A DNA stretch of 64,000 nt from Montifringilla adamsi (GCA_017590115.1 JAGGNK010010225.1:8110834-8174833); one strand, 5' to 3'; positions 39,328-52,857 are shown, counted from the first letter of the stretch. The notes: generated by a model from the sequence alone, not told the origin. A program made the numbers and translations.

Positions 39328-39545
39328 AGGATGGGTCCCTGGGGAACCTCCCTAGGGACAGGACACCAGTCTAATGTCACCCCATTCTCTATAAGTCTTT
39401 GTGCCCAACCCATGAGCCAGTTGCTCACCCACTGAATCACACTGTTATCCAGCTGTGTGCTGGACATTTTGTCCAGAAGGATACTCTGAGAGACGGTTTC
39501 AAAAGCTTTGCTGAAATCCAAAAAGATTACATCTACTGGCTTATG
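39328..39545 (-). mobile_element. CR1 LINE, central reverse transcriptase fragment
   Basis: Minus-strand translation starting near 39521 reads MDFSKAFETVSQSILLDKM, then QLDNSVIQWVSNWLMGWAQR and EVPQGPIL, which is the classic CR1-type (Jockey superfamily) reverse transcriptase core: DFSKAFDTV, WL-GRAQ and VPQGS-LGP. It is the 5' continuation of the CR1 piece at 37619-38667. The usual aspartate of SKAFDTV is glutamate here. The copy is truncated on its 5' side at about 39545. Confidence 0.88.
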
Positions 39546-39599
39546 AGGTAATCCAAGTGGAAAGGTGCCTCTGGAGGGCTCCTGTCCTCAGGGCTCTAA

Positions 39600-39830
39600 A
39601 CAGTCAGGTTCTTTAAAACGTCCAAAGACACAGACTGTACACCCTCTCTGGGCAATGCTTTCCCATGCTCAATTTGCCTCATGATGTTTCTTTATATCCA
39701 GTCAGAGCATCTCCTCTTTCAAGCTACACCTGTTTTCTCACCTGCCCTTGCCATGCACCACCATGAAAACCCTGGTTCTGTTTCCTCAAAAACCTCCTCA
39801 TAGTCACTGGAATTAAACAATGTGCAAAAG
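39600..39830 (-). mobile_element. Second CR1 3'-region fragment
   Basis: The segment containing CACCCTCTCTGGGCAATGCTT, then TTTATATCCAGTCAGAGCATC, CTTTCAAGCTACACC and CTTGCCATGCACCACC follows the order of the CR1 3' region in antisense orientation (consensus-like ACCTCTCTGGGCAACCTGTT...CTTCCTTATATCTA...). It is out of order with the neighbouring copy, so it is probably a separate, older insertion. Boundaries are approximate. Confidence 0.5.
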
Positions 39831-41415
39831 CAGAAGTAAATCCTAAACAGGCTACAATTTGTCCACAGTAACATCAGACCTTCCTATTGGCGTTTTCTCC
39901 CATTTCCTCTCCTTCTCCATCCTGACTGAGCGTTAGCTCCCTATCCTTCCCCAGCATGCTGATCCAGCAAGGTGTGACAAACAGCTGCAAGGACACCTGT
40001 GTACAGGACCACTGACTTAAGACAAACTTTCATATGCATAAACAGTCTCTCAGAAACATAAAATGCTACAATGTCACATCTTCACACTCATCTTCAGTAT
40101 CATTCTTGGCTTGGAGCTAGGATTAACCATCCATTATCTCTCAGTCACAAAAGCTGGAAACCAAGCTTGAATTTATGTTTTAAATGGAAACTGATATTCT
40201 GAAATCATTCCTTGGCCCGGGAGTATGTGCTGGTAACACATTAACCAATGTGAGAAGTGGTAGCACTGCATCTATACCTAGGCATGTGCTTTCAGACCTT
40301 GCCAGACAGAGGGAAGAGAGAACAGCTAAGCCTTGCATATGCTCAGTTTCCCTCAACAAAACCATAAACCAGCAAATTGTTACACTAACCTTAACTTGCA
40401 CATCGAGACACTCCATTGAAATGATACACTGTAGGCTTGTGATTAGCTATCAACAGATTGTCACTTAAATGTCATCCTTTACAAGTTATTTAAGATGGAA
40501 TAAATTTAGCCGAGAACCAAGCCACACTGGGGGAAGTTCAGCTTCTAGAATTTTGCTGTCCTGTTAGCTCTGAGCCACACTCATTTTTGGTAGTGTGTAA
40601 TGACATGGATAAAACTTACCCATATTTTGTATGATATGATGGAGACACAGCAAATGTTGATAATGATTTAATTACTCATTTGTACCAACAGTAAAAATAT
40701 CCACAATTACTTTTATTAAGCCCAAACTGGAAGACTGCCTTTCATTCACAAAGGAACAGGCACACTACCAGATCATGGGAATTAGGAAAAAAATGCTTTC
40801 CTGACTGCATTCCACTTTTGTTCATTATTAATGCATTTTTCATCCTCAAAAAGCATGACAAAACATCCAAGTGCAAGAGGAAGGCATGGGGGAGAGAGAG
40901 AAAGAAAAACTGTCAGTGTATGAACTTGAACTTAATAACACTAGCCTGGCACTTCCTAGCACACATCCATAAACTGTACTGGTAATAAATAGCATGAGTC
41001 CTCAATTCAGAATTTGAAGTTTTGCTTATAGGGGCCTCTTCTGAAGCTTGTTATACTGTTTCCAGCAATGTCCAGTCGGCCAAGGAATGGCTTGCCCATT
41101 TCACATGTTTTCTCTGGAGTACTGCCAAATTCCAGGTCCTTCTCACCCACAGCAGAACATGTTTCTATTTCAAGGGGCGCTATTATTTCCGAAAAAAAAC
41201 CCCAAAATTGTGGTTAACACGTGGTGGCAGCAGTGAGTAGCAAGGAAGGAATGATGAAATCAATACTCAAGCTTCAAGGAGCAAAAGGTATGGGCAAATT
41301 CCACAGAACTGTTGAGTTTTCCATGTGCCCATGTGTATATTTCTGCATTTGTTATGTGTATCTTCGTAATCTCTCCAGGTGTGAGTATGAGTTTTTCCTG
41401 AGGGCATTTTATCCC

Positions 41416-41419
<4 letters not shown>

Positions 41420-41446
<27 letters not shown>

Positions 41447-41447
41447 A
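41420..41447. repeat. (TG)n microsatellite
   Basis: About 13-14 uninterrupted TG units. This would be a polymorphic dinucleotide repeat; no other role is visible. Confidence 0.95.
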
Positions 41448-43374
41448 TCTGAACGCTTCTAAGAAGCAGTTCAGACCACAGACAATAACCAGATGACCCT
41501 CACAAACACAGAAGCAATGTAACACTGCTGGGCTGCTGCTGCTTAGCCTGCTCCCCAAGCCCAGGTTGCAGCAACTGCTCTTGTAATATCTAATGCTAGC
41601 TCAGGGCTGAGGATGGGATGCTGAAGTCAGCAGTGAAATGCAGAGAGAAGGGTGTGCCTTGTTATGTTGGGGTGTCACGTCCTTGCTCCTCTTCTTCTAG
41701 AGTACTGAGAAGAAGGCAAATCTAGTTAAGTTAAAATAGAGCTGTATGTAAGAAATACATAATAATATTGATACCAGTTAAGCAAATAACAACTATGTTT
41801 AATATTTTCATAATTTTCCTTGGAGAAAAATAAATAGTTATCTGAACGTTGTCAGCACTATGTCAGTGTCTGGAGATTTAATTTTGGAAATTACTTTTTT
41901 ACTTTGTGTTACATCTGAGCAGCCTAAAGATCAAGTATCATAGCACATCTCTGGGCTCTGAGTCAAGAAAAGGAACAGTAAGTGTCATGAAACATGAGAA
42001 GATTAGTATTTCTGCCTCATTTGGGGACCTGCGAAGCTACATTTTCAAATGACAGGCTGCAAATGGTTTTGGAACTGCTTCATGAACTCCTCTGCAGCCT
42101 GTGTAGCGGGGTGGAGTAGGTGACTCCTGTGAGCTGAAGGACCTCCCCATCACAGGCTGCCTTTGCTCTTCAACCAGTGCCCTGGGAAGTCAGGGAGGAA
42201 CATTAGCATGAATTTGCAGGCACACCAAGGAATGAAGTCTATCCCCAGAAAAGCTGCCAGCCATTAACTAAAAATGTAGTAAATCCAAGCATCTCTCACC
42301 TATCATGGAATTGGTGTCATTAGTGAGATGTCCTTTCAAAGGCAGATGAGAGGATGGGAGAACATGACAGCATATTATTGTTTTATAAACAATAAACTAA
42401 GGAAAATATTAACATTTGTAGGTTTTGACTGCTTTTATAAAAATACTATGGACTGTAATTGTCATGGTCCACAAAGTGATGACAGAATTGAATGCAGATA
42501 CACTTGCAGCAACAGTGATTTCAAAGCTGTTTCCTTGAGACTGTAGTATTTGTAATAAGTGTGCATGAAGAAGGAATGAAGTGCTGCTGAAACACAGCAG
42601 TGCTGGAACCATAATGGTGGTGATCTGAAAAAAAAACAGTAAGGCAGGTTCCACTGATGCAAGAAGTAATAGCCCAATAATGTAGACTGGTCAGCCTTGT
42701 ATTGCCATTTCTTTTATCCTGACTAATCATGTGTGAAAGCTATTACTCCTGATGAATCCATATTCCTGTCTGTGTCTTTTCATGATCTGTATTAACTACT
42801 CCCACCACACCCTAAAAGTGTCCTCAGTGGGATTTTATAGTAGCCTTAATGCTGTTGTTCACACAGGCTGATTGGTACCTTGGCCTGTGCTGTATTGCAG
42901 GGATGATTATGACATTGCCAGGCTGTAAAGACAAAGGGGAGGGGATGTAGACATTTTAACATGCAGACTTTGAACCCTCCACTTGTTGCCTGAGAAGAAG
43001 AGTTATCCTTGCCACAGTAGGGCTGTGTGAGAGAACAGAAGAGAGAAAAAGAGAAACCACACATGACAGGTCCTGCCTGAGTCCAAAGAAATGCCCTGCC
43101 AAGGCATCTGTGAGTATTTCTTTCAGAGATCCTGTCCGCCCAAAAGAGCAAATGAGAAAAGATGTTAAGGATCTGTCTTGGGTTTTCTCAGGGGGACCTT
43201 GAAAATTTTGCTAGCCCGCTATGTTTCCCAGTGCTTGCTCCTCAGGATGGAGCAATGCTTTGGAGGGCAACAGGGAGCAAGAAGGGAGGGCAAAATAAAT
43301 ATTATTTGCATTAGCCTTGCACCTTCTGGAGATATGAATACAGGACAAGAAAAGGTAATAAAAAAACCCCAAAT

Positions 43375-43448
43375 CAACAACAACAACAACAACAACAACA
43401 AAAAACATACACAAAAACCCCAAAAAAAAACAAACAAAAAAAAAATCC
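43375..43448. repeat. (CAA)n microsatellite with A-rich extension
   Basis: Nine or so CAA units (43375-43402) continue into an A-rich tract with AAAAACCCC and CAAACAAAAA motifs up to about 43448. AAAAAACCCC also precedes it at 43361-43370. Frames on both strands through this tract are low-complexity artefacts. Confidence 0.92.
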
Positions 43449-44539
43449 CAGACTTTCTACAGTTACCTGTTGCTTTCTTTGTGTTCTTAGCAGGATTAGG
43501 TTTGGGTAACATGTGGCATAAGCTCCACCATGCAGCAGATTTCAGTATTCTATGTGGTCATATGCTACAAAAATTTAGTTGCTGAGTGTGACAGTAGTTT
43601 TACAGCACTGTTAAAGGATGGCAAGAACCATGGGCCCATTGCAGTTTCATTAGCATAATTGGCATCCACACTTATATGGATTCAGCATTACTGAGGCAGT
43701 TTCAAAGGGACTGATTATGTGCTGTATTCCTTGGAGCAGAATTTCAGCCAGAGATCCCACTGGGATGGAGCAGACATGAAAAAGAGCCCTAAATTTTATA
43801 GTGTTGTGTCAGTATTACTACAAGAAAAGTGTGGTAATAAAAGAAATTTGTCACACATAGGCAATTACCAGCTTAATGGATTTACATTGTTCTTTTAGAT
43901 TTATCTTGATCAGTTCTCTGTTACAGCTTCCCTTGATCATCTAATAGGTTTGCTCTTTCCCTAGAAACTGAACTTCAGTGTTTTCTTTTACTTGCATGCA
44001 AAATGTAGCCACTGAATTTGTGATCTAGAAAATAAGGGGTAGCATCCTCTAACACCATTAGACTATGTGTTTCTGCTAGCAGCAGGTTGTGCTCAGAGTT
44101 TTTTTCTTTTCCTTTTTGAAGCAAATGCCCAAATGCAACTGCACAGCCAGCAGGGCAAAATCAGCAAGGAGGGTACAACATCATACACTTGCTTGTCCCC
44201 AGGTCTGAGGATACAGACTATAACAGCCAAAAAAATTCTGACTATGGCAACACCTGCTAAGAGCTCCAACCTGTACTTGGATCTTGCTCAAGTTTCAAGG
44301 ATGTCCCAGCTACCTTACAGCTCTTACTCCAGCCAGTCTTGTACTGCAACACAAAGTCATCAGGATTCCATACTTTATTTTTCATTTTTTTACTCTGGAT
44401 GTGCCAGAAAGTGGGTGTACTCCTCCAGGATGATATTGCACTGCAAGGCTAGTGTAAGGATGCTTAAGAAGGTTGACAAACCAGACTTGTACTATTTTTT
44501 TTGGAAGCCATTTCAGTTGTTAGATAAATATAACACATT

Positions 44540-44584
44540 TTAACCTATATATATAATATATACATTATATATCCTTATATATGG
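44540..44584. repeat. AT-rich palindromic tract
   Basis: Alternating TATATA segments (TATATATATAATATATACATTATATATCC...TATATATGG) form several self-complementary stretches. Simple AT repeat. Confidence 0.75.
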
Positions 44585-47505
44585 GCTATGCAGATTTGCC
44601 ATCATAAAAATACGTGTATTATGAAGTAAGGAATAGTGAAATTATGAAAAATTATGTTTCTGCTCATGTTACAGTATATGTACCTGCAGCTGTGCACAAC
44701 CTGTGAGACCTGATGGCTGCCAGCTCCCCTGCCCAGGTAGGGACACTCACAACCTACTGAAGAGTTTACAAGGACAGAAGCTAATCCAGTGCTGACTTTT
44801 GCTTTCACAGGTAGGAACCCAGGTTCTCATTCTGGAGGGCAGCTGTGATCTTTTTGGGGAAGGGTCTCCAACACCAGGTCCCTGCCATTCAATTACCCAA
44901 GAATTTCAGGGATCTTTCCTGAATTTTCAGGGCTTAGTGGCTACAGGATCCCATCTAGATTTGTCATGTGCTATAAATAAAGAGAGATCTGTTAGTAATG
45001 GAGAGCCAGTAGTCTTTTAGATAGTCCTGTGTCTCTTACTATCCCAAGTTAATTTACCCCTTCCCATACCTTGACCATGCAATTAAATGATTTAAATGTT
45101 TTCAAATTAATGGGTTTGTGTTTGTTTTTTTTTTCTTAACCCAAAGGGGATTAGAACACTGAGTGTAAATGTTAAATATAATCACTGAAAAGACCACAGG
45201 TGTCTTTAAACTGTCTTTGGGACACAGAGAAGAAAATTGTTTTTTCCATTTTCTTCCTTAGACTGCTGTGGGAGACAGCAAAGAAAGCATCACATATTTC
45301 TTTTGATATATCATAGAGAGTGAGCTGTGGGGTGCTGTGAAACACTGTTAAATGCAAATATATTTTGGGAAGGATGATTAGATTTAATAAGGGTATTTAA
45401 AAACAGCCTAAATATGTCACTGAGAATACAAATAGAATAGTTCTGTTATTTTTAAATTAAACCGATATAAGTATTTACATTTCTTTTTAATTTTTTTTCC
45501 TTTTAGAAGAAAGGAAAGAAAATCCAGGTTTACATTACAAAATGGACAGTGAGGATTTCCTTGTTTGCTCTCTAGAATTTTCTTAAGCCTGATATTTTGA
45601 ATCAATGAGTTGAACAGAAACAGGATCACTGTGGATCACAAATGTGGAACCAGATACATATGGAATTGATGAGGTGATTAACATCACTTTCTTGTACATG
45701 TTGAAGAAAATCTTTTATGTCCTGCACAGAAGTGTCTGTTTTGATGGGAACACTCACCACCTATCCCACAGCTTCTTTATATGGTTTCAGCAGGAAAAAA
45801 AATTACAGTTTCTATCTACGATAGTCATTAGAAATCACATTTAATAAGGAACAAAGGGCCCTAGGTCAAGCTGTGAATGCCCAGAGACATCCCAGCCTTG
45901 CTAGCAGGATTTGCTTTCACACGTGCACTTGGCAGCAGCCAGTGGAAGCAGTCCATGACTCTCACCCCTCTCTCCCAGCCCCGTGCCCACCTTGACCATG
46001 CTTAGAAGGATTATTTCTGTGACTGTGCAATGAGCTGGCTCAGTGGACAGGTCTTAGTTAAAGATTATTCAGGAAAAAAAAAAAATGCAAAAATAGAAAG
46101 AAAAAAGTTATTTTTCCACCTGCCTGCCCACATGGCAGAAGCAGGTTCTTGGCAGTGCATCCAGGGATGCTCACATCTCCAGCTGCTTGCAGCGGCTCCT
46201 GTGAAACCACAGCCTCACTGCAAAACTCCTCTTCTGAGGAACAGGAAAGAGTAAGGGGCATGCTATTAGCTCCCTTTATCCACCCTGGTGTTTCCTGACA
46301 TGGAAGAGCACCAAGCTGGTTCAGGGGAGCTGGAAAAGGGATTGCGTGATAATAGAAATGATGGTAGTGCCAGCCCCAAGCATTCAGAAATCCTGAGCTG
46401 GGCTGGCAGAAGTCATAAGGTTTTTTAGAAATAAGAAAGGTAGTATTTATTTTAATTCTTGCTGCAGTTTTAACCTTTAGGGTACATGAGATACTGACTG
46501 CACATTTTCTTGGACTTTTCAGAGGGATTAGATTGATACAATCACAAACCAAGATTTACATAGTGCTCAGAAAATATAACCACCCTTTTCTTGGTGGCTC
46601 TTTATCTACCCAGCATATCTGACACATATGTATCAGAAAACTGAATCTGACCCTGATAAATTAATGAAAAATTACCAGGCTGCTGTGGTGGGCAGATGCT
46701 GCCTGGGGCTGGCCATGATTCCTTGCTGCCAGCTCCAGGTGAGCAGTGAGGTCCCTGAGCTGCAGGCACCTGCAGGCACCCAGTGCTGGTGAGTGAGCTC
46801 CCAGGCCACTGACCTGCTGGAGAGCCACTCACCCCATTTTGGGTCACCTCCTGCTTCAGAGCCTGCCCAGTAAGTTGTCATCAGGAAATACTTTTCCCTT
46901 GCACACTGCTGATTTAATTTGGCAAGTCCTCTGAAGATCAAAACCTCCTATGAACCAGTAGGAGTTTCAGATTTTGTATATCTCCTCTTGTGTTTATGGG
47001 TGATCAGAGAATGCCCATATGCATTATATATTATGCAGTTGAGGTATTTTGACAGAGTTGGAAAATCAGCTATCAGGAGATGGTTCCACAGCTCAGCACT
47101 GCTGATGGTCTGAGAGAAATCTCAAGAATTATTACACTGGGTGAATATCTGCAGCTCAGCACATGCACACCTGCCAATACATACACACAGATACATATCT
47201 TACATTGAGATATGCAGCTTTTACTACCATAAATTAAGTGTCAACATTCTTCTTCCCTCCCCTCCAGTGTGTTCTCACACTGCTTGACCCCATGCAGGCC
47301 TGTCCAAAAGCCTGCTAAAAGAAAACAAACACTGATTTCAGGTGGATGAATACGTGATTCCCAGCCAAAACCACTTTGCCTTGCACAGTACTTCTGTTTT
47401 GCATTGTGAGTCATTACATGTACCTGTGAACAATGGGCTAAGCAGTCACAGCCTGTTTAATGCAGGATCTGGCCACATCAGTGCAGAGGGAATCGCTGGG
47501 TTCCC

Positions 47506-48186
47506 ATGCTGGGAGGGCAGTGGTGCAGTGACCTCAGCCCCAAAGATGTAAACGCCTGTATCAGATGTGAGGCGAAGGAGTTTGTGCTGGGCTTTTTCAT
47601 CTGGGAGAAGCAAAGGTATGAGACACTAAAAGAACTTTTGAACTACATTTTATTTGTATTTGTTTGGCACAAAGAGAAGCACAATTCTGGCCAGTCTCCA
47701 CAAGTGAAACTGTTAATAATGCCTAACACCAGATACGATCACGCAGTGGAGCTGATCCATTGCTCTCACCAGTTGCAGTGCAAGGCTGGCACTGGCAGTT
47801 CGGGGTGGCTGGGGAAGGTGCAGTGCAGGCTGCAGCAACCTGGCTTCCTTTTCTCTCCAAAAAGCTGCCAGAGATCTGTGAATTCAGGACTCTTTCTGTC
47901 CTATGATGCTCTGATGGACATACTATTTTATGGAAGTGTTAGAAGTATGGGCAGATTCGTTCACCTCGACTTCACCAGTTTGCCCCCAACAAAAATGTCT
48001 CCGACCCCTAAAATCCCCCTGGTGTTCAGCAGCTCTGACCTTTGGCTAGGCACTGCCACAGCAACAACCTCTTCCATACAAACCCCCAGCAGGAGGGATC
48101 CTCAGAAGCCTCCTCTGCCCCCATCAGGCACCATCTCTGTGACAGAAACTGCATTTTTCCTATCAAAATGCTGTTTTTGCAGATGA
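47506..48186 (+). other. Unrecognised 226-codon open frame
   Basis: This is the longest uninterrupted frame outside the CpG island. The translation begins MLGGQWCSDLSPKDVNACIR and ends in a Ser/Thr/Pro-rich segment (about residues 150-210). I recognise no domain, signal peptide or membrane segment. No CpG promoter, strong Kozak context or splice sites support it. By a rough estimate (stop frequency 3/64, about 6,000 stop-delimited intervals in six frames) one frame this long is expected in roughly one window in five to ten, so chance is the default reading. It could also be part of a lineage-specific transcript. Confidence 0.12.
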
Positions 48187-48338
48187 AAGGGTGTTGTTTT
48201 GATGCTTACAGAAACTTGTGAAAGAAATGAACAGCAGGAAATCCTAGCTGGAACAGTAATGCAAATAGTAATAACACCAATAAAAAGAAAACTTCCACAT
48301 TCAGCCAAATGTCTGCTCTAAATGACAGCAGTAAGGAA

Positions 48339-48353
48339 ATATATATATATATA
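48339..48353. repeat. (AT)n microsatellite
   Basis: About seven AT units. Simple repeat. Confidence 0.85.
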
Positions 48354-51300
48354 AGGGTGTAACATACAGTTATGTGTGTGGGTGTGTCTGAGCTATAGTG
48401 CAGGGAGGATGCTACTTATCCTTGGATGCATGGCAGGTCTAGCAGTGATTCTCATTTTCAGTTGGTATTTTGGAGGGCAATCAACTTAAAACCAACTGTG
48501 ATGGTAACACACTTCCACAGCATGACTGCAGGACATAATTCTCAGAAACATAATAAATAAATTTCACCTTACTTTCTATAAAAATTTTCTATAAAATTGG
48601 AAAACCTGCTGTTTAGAAACACAACTACACCGTGTGTGCAGCACTTTCAATACATGCTCACATTCCAGTTCACTTACTAATGGGCATGTGGGCAAATGCA
48701 AAGTCTTTCACTAAATCAACACGGTGTTGCACAGACCAGTTGCCTGTACAGAGCCATTGCCAAATATGTTACATGGAACTTTTCCAGTATTTCTGTTAAA
48801 TGATGCTATTTCAGTGTATGTAAATTTAAATTTAGCAAATTCACCTCATGGCAATGTAGTACTCTACAGTCAGTACTTTAGGGAATATTTGGTGTTAATG
48901 TCTTCAGTAAAAGAGCTTTAATTACCTTCATCCCAGTGCTGGCTGATGTGGAGGTTATTCTCTCCACCTTTCCAAGAAAAGTATAATACTTTGCTATTTA
49001 GAAAATGAAAATACAGGTTATCCAGCATGTCCTACAAGTTAAGAAACTCAGACTGTGTCAGGTAAGTAGGGAGAGCAGATCACCAGTACAGATTCTGAGC
49101 AGAAAACACACCATATACAGCTTGCTGGAGTTCAGGGCTCAAATCTTCGCATCTACTAAAGAAAAAAAAAACAAAAAAAAACACCAAAACCACTGATTCC
49201 AGCACTGTAGTGGCAGACCCAACTATGAAAGAGCTGATACACCTTTCTGATTTAATTTGTCGTGGCATATGTTCTAGGAGAAGGCAGGAGCAGCAAGTTA
49301 TCAAATCCTAATTAATAATAAAGTTGGAGGTATTTTAATGCATTTTCTCTGTGCATGTCAAGTGTCAGGTCCAAAGCAGCTCCAAAATCCTTAGTAATGA
49401 AAAATCTCAGACTAAAATATCCATATATTAGGTTCTCTGACTGCTGCGACTGACACAGTACTAACCCGTACCTGTACAACTCCATTTTGTTTTAATGTTT
49501 TATACAAATGGAAATCCTTTAGCATGAGAATGAAGACAACATCCTGAAAACAGGAATAAAGTTGTCTATTAAGATGCAAAGATAAATGCAAACTGTTTGC
49601 TTCATTTTCTCTTCTTTGAGTTACAAATTTCTTGCTGTCATGAAAAACCTTTTCATCTTTCCTGAAATTCATCACTGTGGCACTCGGCTGACAAATGTAT
49701 TCATCACAGTAGTGTATTTCCCAGAGATTCCTGTCTTCTGCCTCAAGCATTTTATTCCTTTAGATGATAAAAGTATTTTTCTGAGAAGAGTTTACATACA
49801 TACCTGTGTGGCTGCAGGCTCACGCACATCATCAAAGTATTCAAAAAAAAATTGTACTTCCAAGAAAAAAATCAGCTTTAAGGATGGATATTCTTTATGA
49901 CAGAATCTAATTTCCACAATGGCTGCACAGTGATCATCTTTCCACCATGTTTGAACAGTGAAATGCTCTCTGCTGTAGCAATTAAGGAGCAGGTAAGTGT
50001 ATTTTATGAACTTAAAAGTCTTTTTGGAGGTTCTCAACGTGTGGCAATGCAGCTACATTACTACATTTGGATGTGTAATAGCCATTTACATGAGATGGCA
50101 TCAGGCAACACATCATTACTAGGTAAGAATACATGTGTATAGCTACTGCATTTTGGTTTATATAGCTGTCCTGAGGGGAATGAGAGCTGAGAAAGTTGAC
50201 CAATACTGCAGCAACTGTGGTATTGGAAAAATACTTTTCTTCACCTTCACTTTTCCTTACAGACACTGTTCCCTTTTTAATGGCACCTACTCCCAGAGTG
50301 TTGGGTGTGAAAGGGAATTTGTGAAAGCAGAACCCCAACTTGTCCTCCTTTCTGAACTCATATTGTGTTACATGTAGCTAATTTTCAGAGGCCTCATTTC
50401 CAGTGCAATTTGGCTAGTGGAAAAAATGTCTTTTCCCTTGGTTCTCTACCCCACCCTGGTGAACACTTCAGGGCTTTATAGCCAAATACATAAACCATTC
50501 ACTGGAACCACTTTCCCACAATTGAAACCAAACCAGTCTGAAAGCAAAAACCAGAGGATATAGTCAATAAGTGATCTTCATCTCATCAGGAGAGGAAATT
50601 TATGTATGCAGAAATCCTCTTTTCTAAACAGGCAGCTGGTTGCAATATTAAATGATATCATCCACCATCAGAAAGTAAGGGGTTTGGGTGCCCAGAAATT
50701 TCTCATTCAGAAGTGAGATCCTCTATTTTGCTTCTCACATGAAAATTGGCATTTCCATTTTAATACTTTCACTATTTCCACTTAATACTTTGCTACAGAA
50801 CTGGTGAAATGCGTTTCAACAAAATATCCCTGTGTAGCAGGTGAAACCTCCCAATAAGACTTCTGTGGTGCATAAAGCTTTCAGCTAGCCAAAGTGACTG
50901 ACCAAAACTCATCTCCTCTCATTGGGTTTAGGTGCTTCACATTGGGTGTTAGTCTTTAAAGAACTGGCCAAGCCAGAAAAAATAATTTGCAAAATTACAT
51001 CCCACTGGAGTTTCCAGTTATTCAATACTGTCCACTCTGGTACACAATGAGCCTGAAAAACTCCCAAAACATTTTGAGGCATTTGGTTATTTATATAAAC
51101 AAAGCAGAGTATTTTGTTGAATAAATAAAATGTAAGTAAAATATTCTATTTCTTTTATATCAAGAAATATGTAAGAAAATATTCTAGTCTATAAGCACTA
51201 ATCCAAGGTAGGTTGATGTGAGAATGTATAAAGGTGCTGATATTCACTGTGTTTTAAGAATATGTCATCTTGGGGTGGGCTAACAGCAGAAAATATGTTA

Positions 51301-52121
51301 ATTATGTTTTTCTTTCTCTTTCCATGTCTCAGGTAATTTTAAAAATAAAATTTATTTCTGTAATGTTTATTATATTAATTTTGGCTTCACAGCTACTCAG
51401 AACTAATAGGTTTTTAAGATCTCATTCCTAAAAGCATACAACTTCATTTCACTACGCTTGGACAGTTTGGAGACAGTAAAAAAAGAAATCATAAGAAGAT
51501 TTTGGATAAAATTCTCCTCTGTGTCAGCCCAGAGGCCAGGGTCCCTTGTACCTTTCCTGTGCCTCTCTGAGACCCTATCCTGCTGAAGAAAATAATTTAT
51601 GGGGAAAAAAAGTTGCATGTTATTCAAACTAGAAGAAATGTGAACAAGATTTCTAATACGCAATTCCAGATAAAATTGCTACCTTTGTAAAAGCCTCATT
51701 GGTATCCCCTTTTTACCAGCATTACTGTGCACTCTTTACCAGTAATATTGTAAAATAGGCAGCATAAGGACACACCAAACATCTTGCAAACTGCCTGCAA
51801 CATTTTCCCAATCAAAATGCAAGTGATGTAATTTCTTGCTTCTGCTGCCCCATTCTATATATTCTTAATTTTCTGTTTTCTCTCACTTCTACTTCAATTT
51901 TCCTTAGAATACAGGACTGATAGGAACTTAGAGCTGTTTTGCTGGCTCCTGTCCCTTGCTGATTGTTCAAAAGACACTCATATTTGCCCGACCCCCCTCT
52001 GGATATTAAATTTGTTCCTTGAATAAGGAGGGCACAGGAGTTCTCTCATCTCCTGTCTGCATCAGACAGGTACTAAATTGGTAAAATGCGCCACCATAAG
52101 CATATTGGTGCTTTAGAAGTG

Positions 52122-52143
52122 TCAATCAATGATATTTGATTGA
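52122..52143. repeat. Perfect inverted repeat TCAATCAA / TTGATTGA
   Basis: Arms TCAATCAA (52122-52129) and TTGATTGA (52136-52143) flank a 6-base loop TGATAT. Each arm contains TGATTGA or its complement, a TALE/PBX-like homeodomain site. It may be a paired binding site or a chance hairpin. Confidence 0.85.
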
Positions 52144-52831
52144 TGAAGACATTATGATACTTAATATGTTTCCAGTACAGTCAGTAGCTATGAACAGCCA
52201 ACAATTCAAAATGTAATCTCTGGGACAGAACTACAAAACCTTGACTGGTTTAGATTTTGATGGATAAAATGTGTCACAGAATCTGTAAAAATCTTTATGA
52301 TGATGCTCCCAGCATACCATTATAAAATGAGTGTGGTTTCCATCTAGATCCCCAGAAGTGCTGATTCAGGGCCATAAAGAGAAATGCATCCCTCTGTAGG
52401 AAACTATAACATTTCTATTGATTTCAGACACCTTGTATTCTGAGCAAAAATCAAATTAGCCCTGCTGTAATTTAGGAGTACAGGGCAGTGTTTGGAGGAG
52501 ATCAGTGGCAATGAGGACTCCTGGATTCTATTCCTAGCCACAGCAGTGACTCATGCCATGACCTTGTGTAAGCCTGTTGACCTCTGTGCCTGTTTACCCA
52601 CGTTGAACAATGAAAAAAGAATGAATACCTACTTCACTGGGGTTGAAGCCCTCAGTCAGAAAGAGCCAAGTATACAGGCATTCCTGGCAAAGTAAATAAA
52701 TCATGAGGACGTTTCCAATGAGCTCAAAAAATATCTCAAGTGTGAGGTTTCTGTGGTCTCTTCAATTTGATCCCGTTATGTATTTCAGTGCAGCACATAA
52801 GGTCCTATCTTTAAAACACTGGGTAGTGTTA

Positions 52832-52857
52832 CGTGCTGTGGGATAGGTTACAGCACG
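52832..52857. repeat. Perfect inverted repeat CGTGCTGT / ACAGCACG
   Basis: Arms at 52832-52839 and 52850-52857 are exact complements around a 10-base loop. They include CpG-containing ends in a CpG-poor area. The next 130 bp contain several TAAT cores (AATATTAACATTAATG, CTAATAATTTAC, CCAATTAAA), a composition often seen in conserved non-coding enhancers; this is suggestive only. Confidence 0.85.

Noticed and set aside
44067..44543. 158-codon plus-strand frame
   Set aside because: No recognised domain or promoter; it ends in AT-repeat sequence.
46058..46552. 164-codon minus-strand frame
   Set aside because: It has no recognised domain, contains translated T/A runs at its C-terminal end (FFFLFLHFFFF), and has no promoter or splice-site support.
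46680..46860. GC-rich patch with CAGGTGAGC and CTGGTGAGTG donor-like sites
   Set aside because: No matching acceptor and no coding frame ending at these sites; donor-like GTGAG is frequent.
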